In this document: positions 1 through 6,314 of the stretch, piece by piece
How positions within the stretch are numbered: position 1 is the first letter of the stretch
How the letters are laid out: each line of letters starts with the position of its first letter
Source: Gammaproteobacteria bacterium
GTDB lineage: Bacteria; Pseudomonadota; Gammaproteobacteria; Steroidobacterales; MnTg04
DNA length: 7,798 bases
Direction: 5' to 3'
Assembly (NCBI GenBank): GCA_027297845.1
Contig: JAPUHG010000077.1
Coordinates: forward strand, 1-7,798
The notes under the pieces: generated by a model
Told to the model about the DNA's origin: nothing
Databases searched by the model: none
The model's input: the letters and a program-made list of their open reading frames with translations, nothing else
Translations under genes and position numbers: made by a program

Positions 1-1
1 C

Positions 2-580
2 TACGATGAATCCATTACCACCCCAACCGAAGAGTCTGTCCGTCGGGCGATGGCCATCCAGCTCATTATTAATAAGGAGCTGGGGTTGAACAAGAATGAG
101 AATCCCTTGCAGGGCTCTTTCGCGATCAATGAGCTCACCGACCTGGTGGAAGAAGCGGTCTACCAGGAATTCGAGCGTATCTCGGAGCGCGGCGGCGTGT
201 TGGGCGCAATGGAGAGCATGTACCAGCGCGGGAAAATACAGGACGAAAGCCTGTATTACGAGTCATTGAAGCACGATGGCAGTCTTCCGTTGATCGGCGT
301 AAACACCTTCCTGGGGCCTGACAAAAAACCGCGGGAACACTCGGGAGACCAGTTGATCAGATCTACCGAGGAAGAAAAACAGGCGCAGGTGAGGAATACG
401 GTCGAATTTCTCGAGCGGAATACGGACAGCCTCGCGGATGCGCTGGATCAGTTACAAACCGTGGCAGCCAGCGGCGGGAACGTTTTTGGCAGTCTGATGG
501 AAACGGTAAAAATAAGCTCGCTCGGCCGGATCAGTAATGCCCTTTACCAGGTCGGCGGCCAGTATCGGCGCAGTATGTAG
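2..580 (+). CDS. icmF: Fused isobutyryl-CoA mutase (IcmF), C-terminal part; 5' end outside window
   Basis: The frame is open to the left edge and gives the last 192 residues of an adenosylcobalamin-dependent acyl-CoA mutase. IcmF interconverts isobutyryl-CoA and n-butyryl-CoA (some relatives act on isovaleryl/pivalyl-CoA) in the cytoplasm, and carries its own G-protein chaperone domain. What is visible is the end of the mutase TIM-barrel region: TPTEESVRRAM, LGLNKNENPLQGSF, ERGGVLGAMESMYQRGK, the IGVNTF strand and the C-terminal GGQYRRSM. The protein ends directly after the substrate-binding domain with no C-terminal B12 domain. That fits IcmF, where the B12 domain is N-terminal, and argues against ordinary methylmalonyl-CoA mutase MutB. 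A separate IcmA/HcmA-type large subunit is the alternative; the C-terminal sequence favours IcmF. The gene ends in TAG and no functional link to the downstream TonB genes is evident. Confidence 0.88.
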   Translation, partial: YDESITTPTEESVRRAMAIQLIINKELGLNKNENPLQGSFAINELTDLVEEAVYQEFERISERGGVLGAMESMYQRGKIQDESLYYESLKHDGSLPLIGVNTFLGPDKKPREHSGDQLIRSTEEEKQAQVRNTVEFLERNTDSLADALDQLQTVAASGGNVFGSLMETVKISSLGRISNALYQVGGQYRRSM

Positions 581-715
581 GAGGTCTGCAGCCGGCAATG
601 GTTGCCTGAGGCCGGGGTTGACGAAAAACCTGCAGTAGCTGGAGACTTCGCGGTCACCGGTAATCGTCGCCAACGCTGCTTTTGTTTCAGGGGGGATTCT
701 GATAAATTCCGCCTC

Positions 716-744
716 TTGCGGAGCGAACTCTACCGCCCTTTAAT
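716..744 (+). promoter_or_regulatory. Candidate sigma70 promoter of the TonB operon
   Basis: A -35-like TTGCGG (716-721) and a -10-like TTTAAT (739-744, one mismatch to TATAAT) are separated by exactly 17 nt. The predicted start would lie near 751, giving a leader of about 19 nt with AGAAGG (757-762) 7 nt before the ATG at 770. A second, weaker pair lies just upstream: TTTTGT at 680-685 and TAAATT at 703-708, also spaced 17 nt. A small inverted repeat, TCCGC/GCGGA (708-712 and 718-722), overlaps the -35 element and could be an operator half-site pair or chance. No convincing Fur box was found. This is inferred from consensus matching only. Confidence 0.4.
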
Positions 745-769
745 AGCTAGAAAAACAGAAGGTATTCAC

Positions 770-1564
770 ATGTCGAAAACCACGATCGCGCGCCACCGGG
801 TCCGCGGCACCTGTGTATTGCTCGCCATGCTTGTGCTGGTCACAGGCTCGCTGGGCGCGCAGGAAGCCACTCTTAGCCGGGCCATGCAGGTTCAGCGCCA
901 GTCCGACCAGTCCGCCGTCAAGACCCAGACCCGTATCGGGCAGCTGGATGATCAGACCACTGAAGCCAGGGGCGATTACCGGGTAACGATTCAGGAACTG
1001 GATGGCATACAAATATACAACGCGCACATGCAAAAACTGGTCAATAGCCAGCAAGCCGAAATCAACCGGATCACCACGGAACTGGAAAACATCGTCGTGG
1101 TTGAGCAAGGCATTATTCCGCTGATGGGCAACATGATCGAGACGCTGGACCAGTTTGTCGATCTGGACATGCCGTTCAACCTGGAAGAGCGCCAGAATCG
1201 CATCAGTATGCTGCGCACCAATATGGATAGCTCGGAATTGACGATTTCCGAGAAATTCCGTCAGATCATGAGTGCCTACCAGATTGAGACGTCTTTCGGT
1301 AAGGACACGGAGGCCACCGTTGGCATCCTGGATATCGGTGGTGAAGAACGCGAGGTCAATTTCCTTCGGGTTGGCAGAATCCTGCTCGCTTATCAGACAC
1401 CGGATCGGCAGGAAACCGGTTTCTGGAACAAGAATACGCGCCAGTGGGAAGGGCTGGGGGATGAGTATCGCAAGCCCATTTCCGAGGGCCTGCGTATTGC
1501 CAACAAGCAAGCCGCTCCCGATCTGCTCAAGTTGCCCGTGCCGGCACCGGAGAACGCACAATGA
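770..1564 (+). CDS. DUF3450 family secreted coiled-coil protein, TonB-system accessory
   Basis: This 264-residue protein begins at the ATG at 770, chosen because AGAAGG lies 7 nt upstream and because it places a signal peptide at the N-terminus. That comprises a basic stretch (residues 1-12), a hydrophobic core around 14-26 and a likely cleavage site after LGA (residue 30, before QE). Residues 33 to about 115 are Gln/Glu-rich and probably a coiled coil. The C-terminal half is globular, with a FLRVGR strand near 198-203, an aromatic GFWNKNTRQW stretch and a final PDLLKLPVPAP. The family is known as a partner gene of TtpC-type TonB loci; its biochemical role is undefined. The protein should be periplasmic. 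The gene overlaps ttpC by 4 nt (ATGA), so the two are probably translationally coupled. The C-terminal half may share ancestry with the periplasmic part of TtpC. Confidence 0.85.
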   Translation: MSKTTIARHRVRGTCVLLAMLVLVTGSLGAQEATLSRAMQVQRQSDQSAVKTQTRIGQLDDQTTEARGDYRVTIQELDGIQIYNAHMQKLVNSQQAEINRITTELENIVVVEQGIIPLMGNMIETLDQFVDLDMPFNLEERQNRISMLRTNMDSSELTISEKFRQIMSAYQIETSFGKDTEATVGILDIGGEEREVNFLRVGRILLAYQTPDRQETGFWNKNTRQWEGLGDEYRKPISEGLRIANKQAAPDLLKLPVPAPENAQ

Positions 1565-2919
1565 CAAGAATTAAGAAAGTATCAGTTTTTCTGGCCGCAG
1601 GCTTGTTGACTGGGGTTTCAGCGCTGGCCCAGGAGAAGGCCACATCGCTGGATGAGCTGTTGCGGGCCTCGCAACAGGAAGCTCGCTCGGTGAGCCAGGA
1701 GAATCGGGAGCGCCTGCGTCGATTTGAATCGGAACGCAATAATCAGCGTGCCTTGTTGCGACAGGCGAAAGCCGATCGTGATGCTGCGCAGCGGCAGGCA
1801 GACCGATTGAAGGCTTTGTTTGACAATAATGAGCGCAAGCTCGAGGATCTGCAGGACACATTCCGCATTCAAAGCGGCAACATGGGTGAAATGTTTGGTG
1901 TGGTCCGCCAGGTTGCCGGTGACGTCAAGGGTATGATCGATGCATCGATGGTGTCCGCGCAATATCCGGGTCGCGGGGAGCTTGCCTCTCGTCTCGCACA
2001 AATCAAGGGCCTGCCATCCATAGACGAGCTAAACGACCTGCGGGTCTTGATGCTCAATGAGATGGTTGAATCCGCCAAGGTGGTCCGGTTTCCGACCCGG
2101 ATCGCCAACGCGGATGGAACCTTTGCCGATGCCGATGTCGTCAGAGTCGGTGTCTTCAACCTGATCACAGGCGATGAGTTTCTGACTTATGAGCAGGACA
2201 CCAAGAGCATCAAGGTGTTGCCGCGGCAACCGAAAGGTCGCTACCGGAATATGGCGGAAGATTTGTATGAGGCATCGTCGGGGAATGTCGCGATGGCGGT
2301 CGACCCCAGCTTTGGTTCGCTGCTGAAGCTGCTGATCAATGCGCCGACTTTCCGCGAACGCATCGACCAGGGCGGGACGGTCGGCTATGTCATCATTGCC
2401 CTTGGTCTGTTTGGTTTCCTGGTTTCTCTCGAGCGCTGGTTATTCCTCTCGGGGGCGAGTACGAAAGTGCGCCGGCAGCTGAAGAGCGATGCGCCGGACG
2501 ATAACAATGCGCTGGGCCGCATCCTCGCCGTCTATCACCAGAACAAGGAGATCGACACCGAGACGCTGGAGCTCAAGCTCGACGAGGCCATTCTCAAGGA
2601 GACCCCGAGATTCGAGAAACGCCAGGGCACCATCAAGGTGCTGGCCGCAGTTGCTCCGTTGATGGGTCTACTGGGAACGGTCGTCGGTATGATCGAAACT
2701 TTTCAGATGATCACCCTGTTCGGCACCGGCGATCCGAAGCTGATGGCGGGCGGCATTTCGCAAGCACTGATGACGACGGTAATGGGTCTGGTCGTCGCCA
2801 TACCGCTGGTGCTGCTGTATAGCCTGATTGCCGCCAAGAGCCGTGGGCTGGTCGAGATACTGGAGGAACAGAGCGCCGGCATGATCGCGCGTCACTCAGA
2901 GCAAGAGACTTATAGATGA
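1561..2919 (+). CDS. ttpC: TtpC-type large MotA/TolQ/ExbB proton channel family protein
   Basis: This 452-residue protein joins a secreted N-terminal region to an ExbB-like membrane part. Residues 1-23 form a signal peptide with probable cleavage after ALA (before QE). Residues 26 to about 110 are highly charged and probably a coiled coil. A periplasmic domain follows up to about 265. Membrane segments lie near 274-296, 361-380 and 399-425. The family signatures are clear: VAPLMGLLGTVVGMI (TM2) and ALMTTVMGLVVAIP (TM3). Standard ExbB is about 240 residues and lacks the long secreted part; this layout matches TtpC of the Vibrio TonB2 system, needed there for TonB2-dependent iron uptake. GGAG 8 nt upstream supports the start. 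It overlaps both neighbours by 4 nt (ATGA). Inferred role: a proton-channel subunit linking the ExbB/ExbD motor to a periplasmic structure. Confidence 0.9.
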   Translation: MTRIKKVSVFLAAGLLTGVSALAQEKATSLDELLRASQQEARSVSQENRERLRRFESERNNQRALLRQAKADRDAAQRQADRLKALFDNNERKLEDLQDTFRIQSGNMGEMFGVVRQVAGDVKGMIDASMVSAQYPGRGELASRLAQIKGLPSIDELNDLRVLMLNEMVESAKVVRFPTRIANADGTFADADVVRVGVFNLITGDEFLTYEQDTKSIKVLPRQPKGRYRNMAEDLYEASSGNVAMAVDPSFGSLLKLLINAPTFRERIDQGGTVGYVIIALGLFGFLVSLERWLFLSGASTKVRRQLKSDAPDDNNALGRILAVYHQNKEIDTETLELKLDEAILKETPRFEKRQGTIKVLAAVAPLMGLLGTVVGMIETFQMITLFGTGDPKLMAGGISQALMTTVMGLVVAIPLVLLYSLIAAKSRGLVEILEEQSAGMIARHSEQETYR

Positions 2920-3440
2920 GTTTCTTGCTCGAGCCATTCTACGTGATCCGCGACTTCTTCGAAGCCGGGGGCGATGTGCTCTATGGCATCCTGGTGGTCA
3001 CGATCCTGATGTGGACGTTTATCATCGAACGGCTCTGGTATTTCTATGGCGAGATGCCAAAAAGAGTCCAGCTGGTCAGGGAGGAATGGGACAATCGTGA
3101 AGACACCACCTCGTGGTATGCACGGCGTATTCGCGACATGTTGTTGTCCGACATTTCGCTTGAGGCGAAGCAATACCTTTTGCTGATCAAGACCCTGATG
3201 GCGGTGTTGCCATTGTTGGGCCTGCTGGGGACGGTGACCGGTATGGTCCAGGTATTCGACGTGATGGCGATTACCGGTACCAGCAACGCGCGGCTGATGG
3301 CGGGTGGCGTGTCGGCGGCGACCATTCCGACGATGTCAGGCCTGGTTGCTGCGTTGTCCGGAGTTTACGTGGTGACTTTCCTCGAGAACAAGGCGAATGC
3401 CGAAATCGAGCAGGCCGAGGATTTGTTGCTCCATCACTAG
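2916..3440 (+). CDS. exbB: Short ExbB-type biopolymer transport protein
   Basis: This 174-residue inner-membrane protein is the second ExbB-like subunit of the locus. Three membrane segments are visible: about 20-43 (ending in the ERLWYF interface), 89-112 with the signature PLLGLLGTVTGMV, and 137-158 with IPTMSGLVAALSGVY. ExbB subunits form a pentameric scaffold around an ExbD dimer and conduct protons that energise TonB. The length is shorter than E. coli ExbB (about 244) but normal for the ExbB2 type found beside TtpC. Its TM3 has the ATIPTM form rather than the TT-x-x-GL form kept in TtpC, so the two ExbB-like proteins differ at the channel lining. The ATG overlaps the ttpC stop (ATGA); the upstream Shine-Dalgarno is poor, so coupling is likely. 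The stop codon lies inside a 15-bp tandem repeat (3428-3457). Confidence 0.92.
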   Translation: MSFLLEPFYVIRDFFEAGGDVLYGILVVTILMWTFIIERLWYFYGEMPKRVQLVREEWDNREDTTSWYARRIRDMLLSDISLEAKQYLLLIKTLMAVLPLLGLLGTVTGMVQVFDVMAITGTSNARLMAGGVSAATIPTMSGLVAALSGVYVVTFLENKANAEIEQAEDLLLHH

Positions 3441-3457
3441 GGGCTCCATCACCAGGG
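3428..3457 (+). repeat. 15-bp tandem repeat spanning the exbB stop codon
   Basis: GCTCCATCACTAGGG (3428-3442) is followed directly by GCTCCATCACCAGGG (3443-3457). The two copies differ at one base, and that base makes TAG (the exbB stop, 3438-3440) in copy 1 and CAG in copy 2. The unit is five codons long, so the reading frame is preserved across both copies. Confidence 0.95.
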
Positions 3458-3480
3458 GGTTATACCATTAGGGTTAGGAC

Positions 3481-3885
3481 ATGCGACGTAAAATAAGCCA
3501 CCGCGAAGAAGAAGCCGAGATCAACATCACGCCGATGCTGGATGTGGTGTTTATCATGCTGATCTTTTTCATCGTGACGACTTCGTTTGTCTCGGAAATA
3601 GGCGTTGATTTGAACCGGCCATCGAATCAGCCGGAAAAAGAACAGAAGATTTCCGAGGTTATCGCGATCAGGATCGAAAAGACCGGCAAAATTATGATCC
3701 AGGGCCGGACCATCGATATCCGTGCGGTACGCGCCAATATTGAAAGTGCCCTGGCTGCCAAGGCCGATGCGCCGGTGGTGATCGTGGCGGACCGGGAATC
3801 GGATGCCGGTCTGCTGGTCCGGGTGATCGACCAGGCGAGGGTTGCCGGCGCCGAGACTGTCTCGCTGGCGGCAGCGGCGCGCTGA
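3481..3885 (+). CDS. exbD: ExbD biopolymer transport protein, first tandem copy
   Basis: This 134-residue single-pass protein has a short charged cytoplasmic tail (residues 1-12), the conserved INITPMLDVVFIMLIFF segment and a periplasmic domain from about residue 38. Asp21 in the membrane helix corresponds to the essential proton-carrying aspartate of ExbD/TolR (Asp25 in E. coli ExbD). The periplasmic domain has the usual pattern, including a VVIVADRES strand and a VIDQARVAGAETVSLAA ending. AGGG at 3470-3473, 7 nt before the ATG, supports the start. Unlike most genes of the operon it is separated from both neighbours, by 40 nt upstream and 83 nt downstream. It would form a dimer inside an ExbB pentamer and transmit the proton gradient to TonB. 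Whether it pairs with TtpC, the short ExbB or both cannot be read from the sequence. Confidence 0.93.
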   Translation: MRRKISHREEEAEINITPMLDVVFIMLIFFIVTTSFVSEIGVDLNRPSNQPEKEQKISEVIAIRIEKTGKIMIQGRTIDIRAVRANIESALAAKADAPVVIVADRESDAGLLVRVIDQARVAGAETVSLAAAAR

Positions 3886-3910
3886 ACGCCACTGGTGGCG
3901 GGCTGGCGTT
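3885..3910 (+). other. Competing hairpins between the two exbD genes
   Basis: Two inverted repeats overlap here. AACGCCA (3885-3891) can pair with TGGCGTT (3904-3910), a 7-bp stem with a 12-nt loop. Alternatively CGCCA (3888 region, within the perfect palindrome CGCCACTGGTGGCG at 3887-3900) can pair with TGGCG, leaving loop CTGG. Only one can form at a time. No T-run follows, so this is not a typical intrinsic terminator. It starts at the last base of the first exbD stop codon. The remainder of the 83-bp gap (3911-3968) shows nothing further apart from AAGGA at 3949-3953. Confidence 0.45.
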
Positions 3911-3968
3911 GAAAATCAGGCTAATCTCAGGGAACTGGATACGACCATAAGGACTCAAACCTAAGAAC

Positions 3969-4376
3969 ATGGCAAGACGACACGCAACCCAGGAAGAAGA
4001 GACCGAGATCAACATCACGCCGATGCTCGATGTGGTGTTTATCATGTTGATTTTCTTCATCGTGACGACCTCGTTTATCAAGGAAACGGGGATCGACCCC
4101 AATCGTCCGGAGGCCCAGACGGCGATACCCAATGAGCGTGGCAATATCCTGATTGCGATTTCCGAGTTCGACCAGGTCTGGATGAACAAAGGGCAAGTCG
4201 AGCTGGCGCAAATCAGGGCCATGGTCGAATCCGCGGTTTCCGAAATACCGGAAAGCAGCGTTATCATCATTTCCGACGAAAAAGCCTCGACCGGTGTGTT
4301 GATCGACCTGATGGATCAGGTTCGGCTTGGCGGCGTCGCCAATATCATGGTTGCCGCCGACAAAGTGGGGAACTGA
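3969..4376 (+). CDS. exbD: ExbD biopolymer transport protein, second tandem copy
   Basis: This 135-residue protein has the same plan as the copy just upstream: a short charged N-terminus, INITPMLDVVFIMLIFF with the proton-relay Asp21, and a periplasmic domain from about residue 38 (SSVIIISDEKAS strand, MVAADKVGN end). Over the membrane segment the two proteins are identical for 24 residues, whereas their periplasmic domains differ widely, so they are diverged paralogues rather than a fresh duplication. The start is odd: AAGGA (3949-3953) lies 15 nt from the ATG, further than usual, and a TAA at 3948-3950 rules out a longer product. Its stop is 1 nt from the tonB ATG, so it is the copy physically coupled to tonB. 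Likely role: an ExbD partner that contacts TonB in the energised complex. Confidence 0.92.
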   Translation: MARRHATQEEETEINITPMLDVVFIMLIFFIVTTSFIKETGIDPNRPEAQTAIPNERGNILIAISEFDQVWMNKGQVELAQIRAMVESAVSEIPESSVIIISDEKASTGVLIDLMDQVRLGGVANIMVAADKVGN

Positions 4377-4377
4377 G

Positions 4378-5007
4378 ATGCGTTACCTCATGTCTTTAGG
4401 TGCTGGTACAGTCATGGCACTGTTGCTGTTCCTGCTGATGAGCACGTTGATTTCGGGTGGCAAAGGGTTTGAAAAAGACGAAAGTAGCGGCAAGGTCATC
4501 GATTTTATTCGGATTCGGCAGGAAGACATTACCAATATTAAACAGCGGCAGAAACCGAAAGAGCCCGAGCCGCCGAAAAAACCACCACCGCCACCCAGGA
4601 TAAAGGTATCGAGGCAGGACAAGCCGCCGCCGACTCCGATGCGCATGGAAACCCCGAATGTGGATATTTCCCTTGGTGCCGGTGGTGGGCCGTATCTCGG
4701 TGCGTGGAATCCGGGGGATGTCGGCTCGGATGGCGACGTCATTCCCATCGTCAGGATCAATCCGCAGTATCCGCGCGACGCTCTGATGGAGGGCACCGAG
4801 GGCTTTGTAGAGATCGAGTTTACGATTATGGAGGATGGTACGGTTGCCAATGCCAGCGTGATCAAATCGCAACCGAGGCGAATTTTCAACCGCGCGGCCC
4901 TGCGCGCCATTTATCGCTGGAAATTCAAGCCACGCATTATCGATGGTGTGGCGGTCCAGCGGCGTGCCAGACAGACTATCGAGTTCAATATGGAGCCGTT
5001 GGAGTGA
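4378..5007 (+). CDS. tonB: TonB family energy-transducing protein (TonB2-like)
   Basis: The start at 4378 is one base after the preceding exbD stop, with GGGG about 7 nt upstream; it gives 209 residues with MRYLMSLGAG at the N-terminus. Residues 4-26 form an uncleaved membrane anchor. Residues 60-85 are the proline/lysine-rich periplasmic spacer (PKEPEPPKKPPPPP). Residues 125-207 form the TonB C-terminal domain, with NPQYPRDALMEGTEGFVEIEF beginning at 128, a GTVANASVIKSQP strand and the AIYRWKFKP helix-strand. That domain contacts the TonB box of outer-membrane transporters. The protein is shorter than E. coli TonB (239), typical of TonB2. The anchor has no histidine, although E. coli TonB uses a Ser/His pair in its membrane helix. 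The gene overlaps the next one by 4 nt (GTGA). Confidence 0.93.
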   Translation: MRYLMSLGAGTVMALLLFLLMSTLISGGKGFEKDESSGKVIDFIRIRQEDITNIKQRQKPKEPEPPKKPPPPPRIKVSRQDKPPPTPMRMETPNVDISLGAGGGPYLGAWNPGDVGSDGDVIPIVRINPQYPRDALMEGTEGFVEIEFTIMEDGTVANASVIKSQPRRIFNRAALRAIYRWKFKPRIIDGVAVQRRARQTIEFNMEPLE

Positions 5008-6314
5008 AGGGTAAAGCAGCGATTTACCGGTGGCTGCCAGCTGCGGTCGCAGCGTACCTGATGCTGAACAGCACGCTGGTGCTGGCCCAGCAATATTCCT
5101 GTCCGACCGACGAGCGCAAACCCCGGCAGACGGCGATGGATGAGCGCACCTATCGACGCTTGAGCGTGGTTCACGAACTGCTTGGCAACAGTGCACTACC
5201 CGAAGCGATGCAAAAGCTGAAAGTGCTGGCAGCCAAGGGTGGCTTTACTCCCTACGAGGAGGCGCAGATCGAGCAGACCTACGGTTTTATACTCGCCCAG
5301 ATGGGTGGCGAGGAGAATTACCGCCGGGCTTATCCACATTTTGAAAGAGCGATCGCACTGGACGCGCTGCCGGACTCGGCGCAAAAGGGCATGATGTACT
5401 CGTTGGCCAGTCTGTATGCATCGATGGGCCGCTATCAGGACACCATCGACATGATGATGAAATGGCGGTGTCTTGAAAAAGAGCCGCCGGGCAGCGCCCT
5501 GGTATTGATTAGTTCATCCTATGCGCAGCTTGAAAAATTACGGGAAGCATTACCGTGGGTACAAGAAGCGATTAGCTCGCAGCCCGAGAAACCGGTGGAA
5601 AGCTGGTACCAGCTTGAGCTGGCAATTTTTTACGAGCTTTCCCAATATCAAAATGCAGCCAACGCTTTGCGTATCGTTCTGACCCATTGGCCGGACAAGG
5701 CTCGATACTGGGAGATGCTGGCAGGCGCTTACCAGGAACTCCGCCAGGATGGTAATGCGCTCGCTGCGATGATGCTGGCTTACCATAAGGGTTTACTGGT
5801 CAAGGAAAGTCGACTGGTAAACCTGGTTCGCATGAACCTGTTTCTCGAGAACCCCTATGCCGGTGGATCGATCCTGGATACCGAAATCAATCGTGGTCGC
5901 GTGCAGGCAACCCAAAAAAACCTGGAACTGTTGCTGAATGCGTGGACGGCGGCACGCGAGTTCGACAAGGCGATTTCGGTCATCGACCGGCTTGGTCCAA
6001 TGAGTGATGACGGCGAATTTTATTATCAGAAAGCACAGTTGTTCATGGAAAAAGCCGATTGGCGCGAAGTTGTAACCGCCGCCGATATGGCAGTAGAAAA
6101 AGGCGGTCTGAAAAACGTCTGCTCGGCCTTCCTGATGAAGGGCGTAGCCAACGCGGAACTGGACCATTATGCAGCCGCCGATGCAGCGCTCGATCGGGCC
6201 GGTAGATCAAGTTGCAAGCGCAACACCCGGCAACAGGCGACTGGTTGGAAATCCTATGTCGCGGATCGTCGCGACGCCGCGAGAGCCAGAAGCGGCCAAA
6301 CCTCAGCGCCATAG
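5004..6314 (+). CDS. Secreted tetratricopeptide-repeat (TPR) protein of the TonB locus
   Basis: The chosen start is the GTG at 5004, inside the tonB stop (GTGA), with GGAG at 4992-4995 in front; it gives 436 residues and a signal peptide with probable cleavage after VLA at residue 28 (before QQ). No lipobox is present, so a soluble periplasmic protein is expected. The mature part is helical and repeat-rich. TPR-like units are visible as AQKGMMYSLASLYASMGRYQDTIDM (starting near residue 126), ALVLISSSYAQLEKLREALPW, SWYQLELAIFYELSQYQNAAN, RYWEMLAGAYQELRQDGNAL and FYYQKAQLFMEKADWREVV. A TPR protein in this position is characteristic of TonB2-TtpC loci. Probable role: a periplasmic scaffold joining the inner-membrane motor to TonB-dependent receptors; that role is inference. 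The frame is open upstream to 4704 but that part overlaps tonB and lacks coding character. Confidence 0.87.
   Translation: MKGKAAIYRWLPAAVAAYLMLNSTLVLAQQYSCPTDERKPRQTAMDERTYRRLSVVHELLGNSALPEAMQKLKVLAAKGGFTPYEEAQIEQTYGFILAQMGGEENYRRAYPHFERAIALDALPDSAQKGMMYSLASLYASMGRYQDTIDMMMKWRCLEKEPPGSALVLISSSYAQLEKLREALPWVQEAISSQPEKPVESWYQLELAIFYELSQYQNAANALRIVLTHWPDKARYWEMLAGAYQELRQDGNALAAMMLAYHKGLLVKESRLVNLVRMNLFLENPYAGGSILDTEINRGRVQATQKNLELLLNAWTAAREFDKAISVIDRLGPMSDDGEFYYQKAQLFMEKADWREVVTAADMAVEKGGLKNVCSAFLMKGVANAELDHYAAADAALDRAGRSSCKRNTRQQATGWKSYVADRRDAARARSGQTSAP
6259..6282. other. GC-rich imperfect palindrome near the 3' end of the TPR gene
   Basis: TCGCGG (6259-6264) and CCGCGA (6277-6282) are perfect reverse complements. 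They enclose AT and the palindromic CGTCGCGACG. On RNA this gives a 6-bp stem, a 2-nt bulge and a 3-bp stem with loop CGCG. It ends 30 nt before the TPR stop codon, close to the convergent gene end. There is no T-run, and the sequence codes for a plausible helix, so it may be incidental. Confidence 0.35.

Noticed and set aside
2..580. Functional link between icmF and the TonB operon
   Set aside because: Separated by 189 bp with a candidate promoter and no shared pathway; adjacency is most simply chance.
594..606. GGCAA/TTGCC hairpin 14 nt after the icmF stop as a terminator
   Set aside because: Stem of five pairs with a 3-nt loop and no following T-run.
602..769. Longer DUF3450 product starting at the TTG at 602
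   Set aside because: It would add 56 residues before the signal peptide, lacks a ribosome site, and covers the candidate promoter; the ATG at 770 has AGAAGG and a proper signal peptide.
581..769. Fur box controlling the TonB operon
   Set aside because: Only a fragment (GATAAAT) resembles the GATAAT repeat; no 19-bp match is visible, so iron control is not supported by sequence here.
740..1567. Long antisense frame (275 codons) opposite the DUF3450 gene
   Set aside because: The plus strand has a clear signal peptide, family motifs and operon overlap; the antisense product has no recognisable features.
3468..3479. TTAGGGTTAGGA resembling a telomere repeat
   Set aside because: Less than two units in a bacterial ribosome-binding region; it is explained by the Shine-Dalgarno site of exbD.
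4704..5003. Upstream extension of the TPR reading frame into tonB
   Set aside because: It overlaps the TonB C-terminal domain in another frame; the signal peptide and GGAG support the GTG at 5004.
4396..5196. Antisense frame of 266 codons opposite tonB
   Set aside because: It mirrors the proline-rich and C-terminal coding of tonB and spans a gene junction, so it is a compositional shadow.
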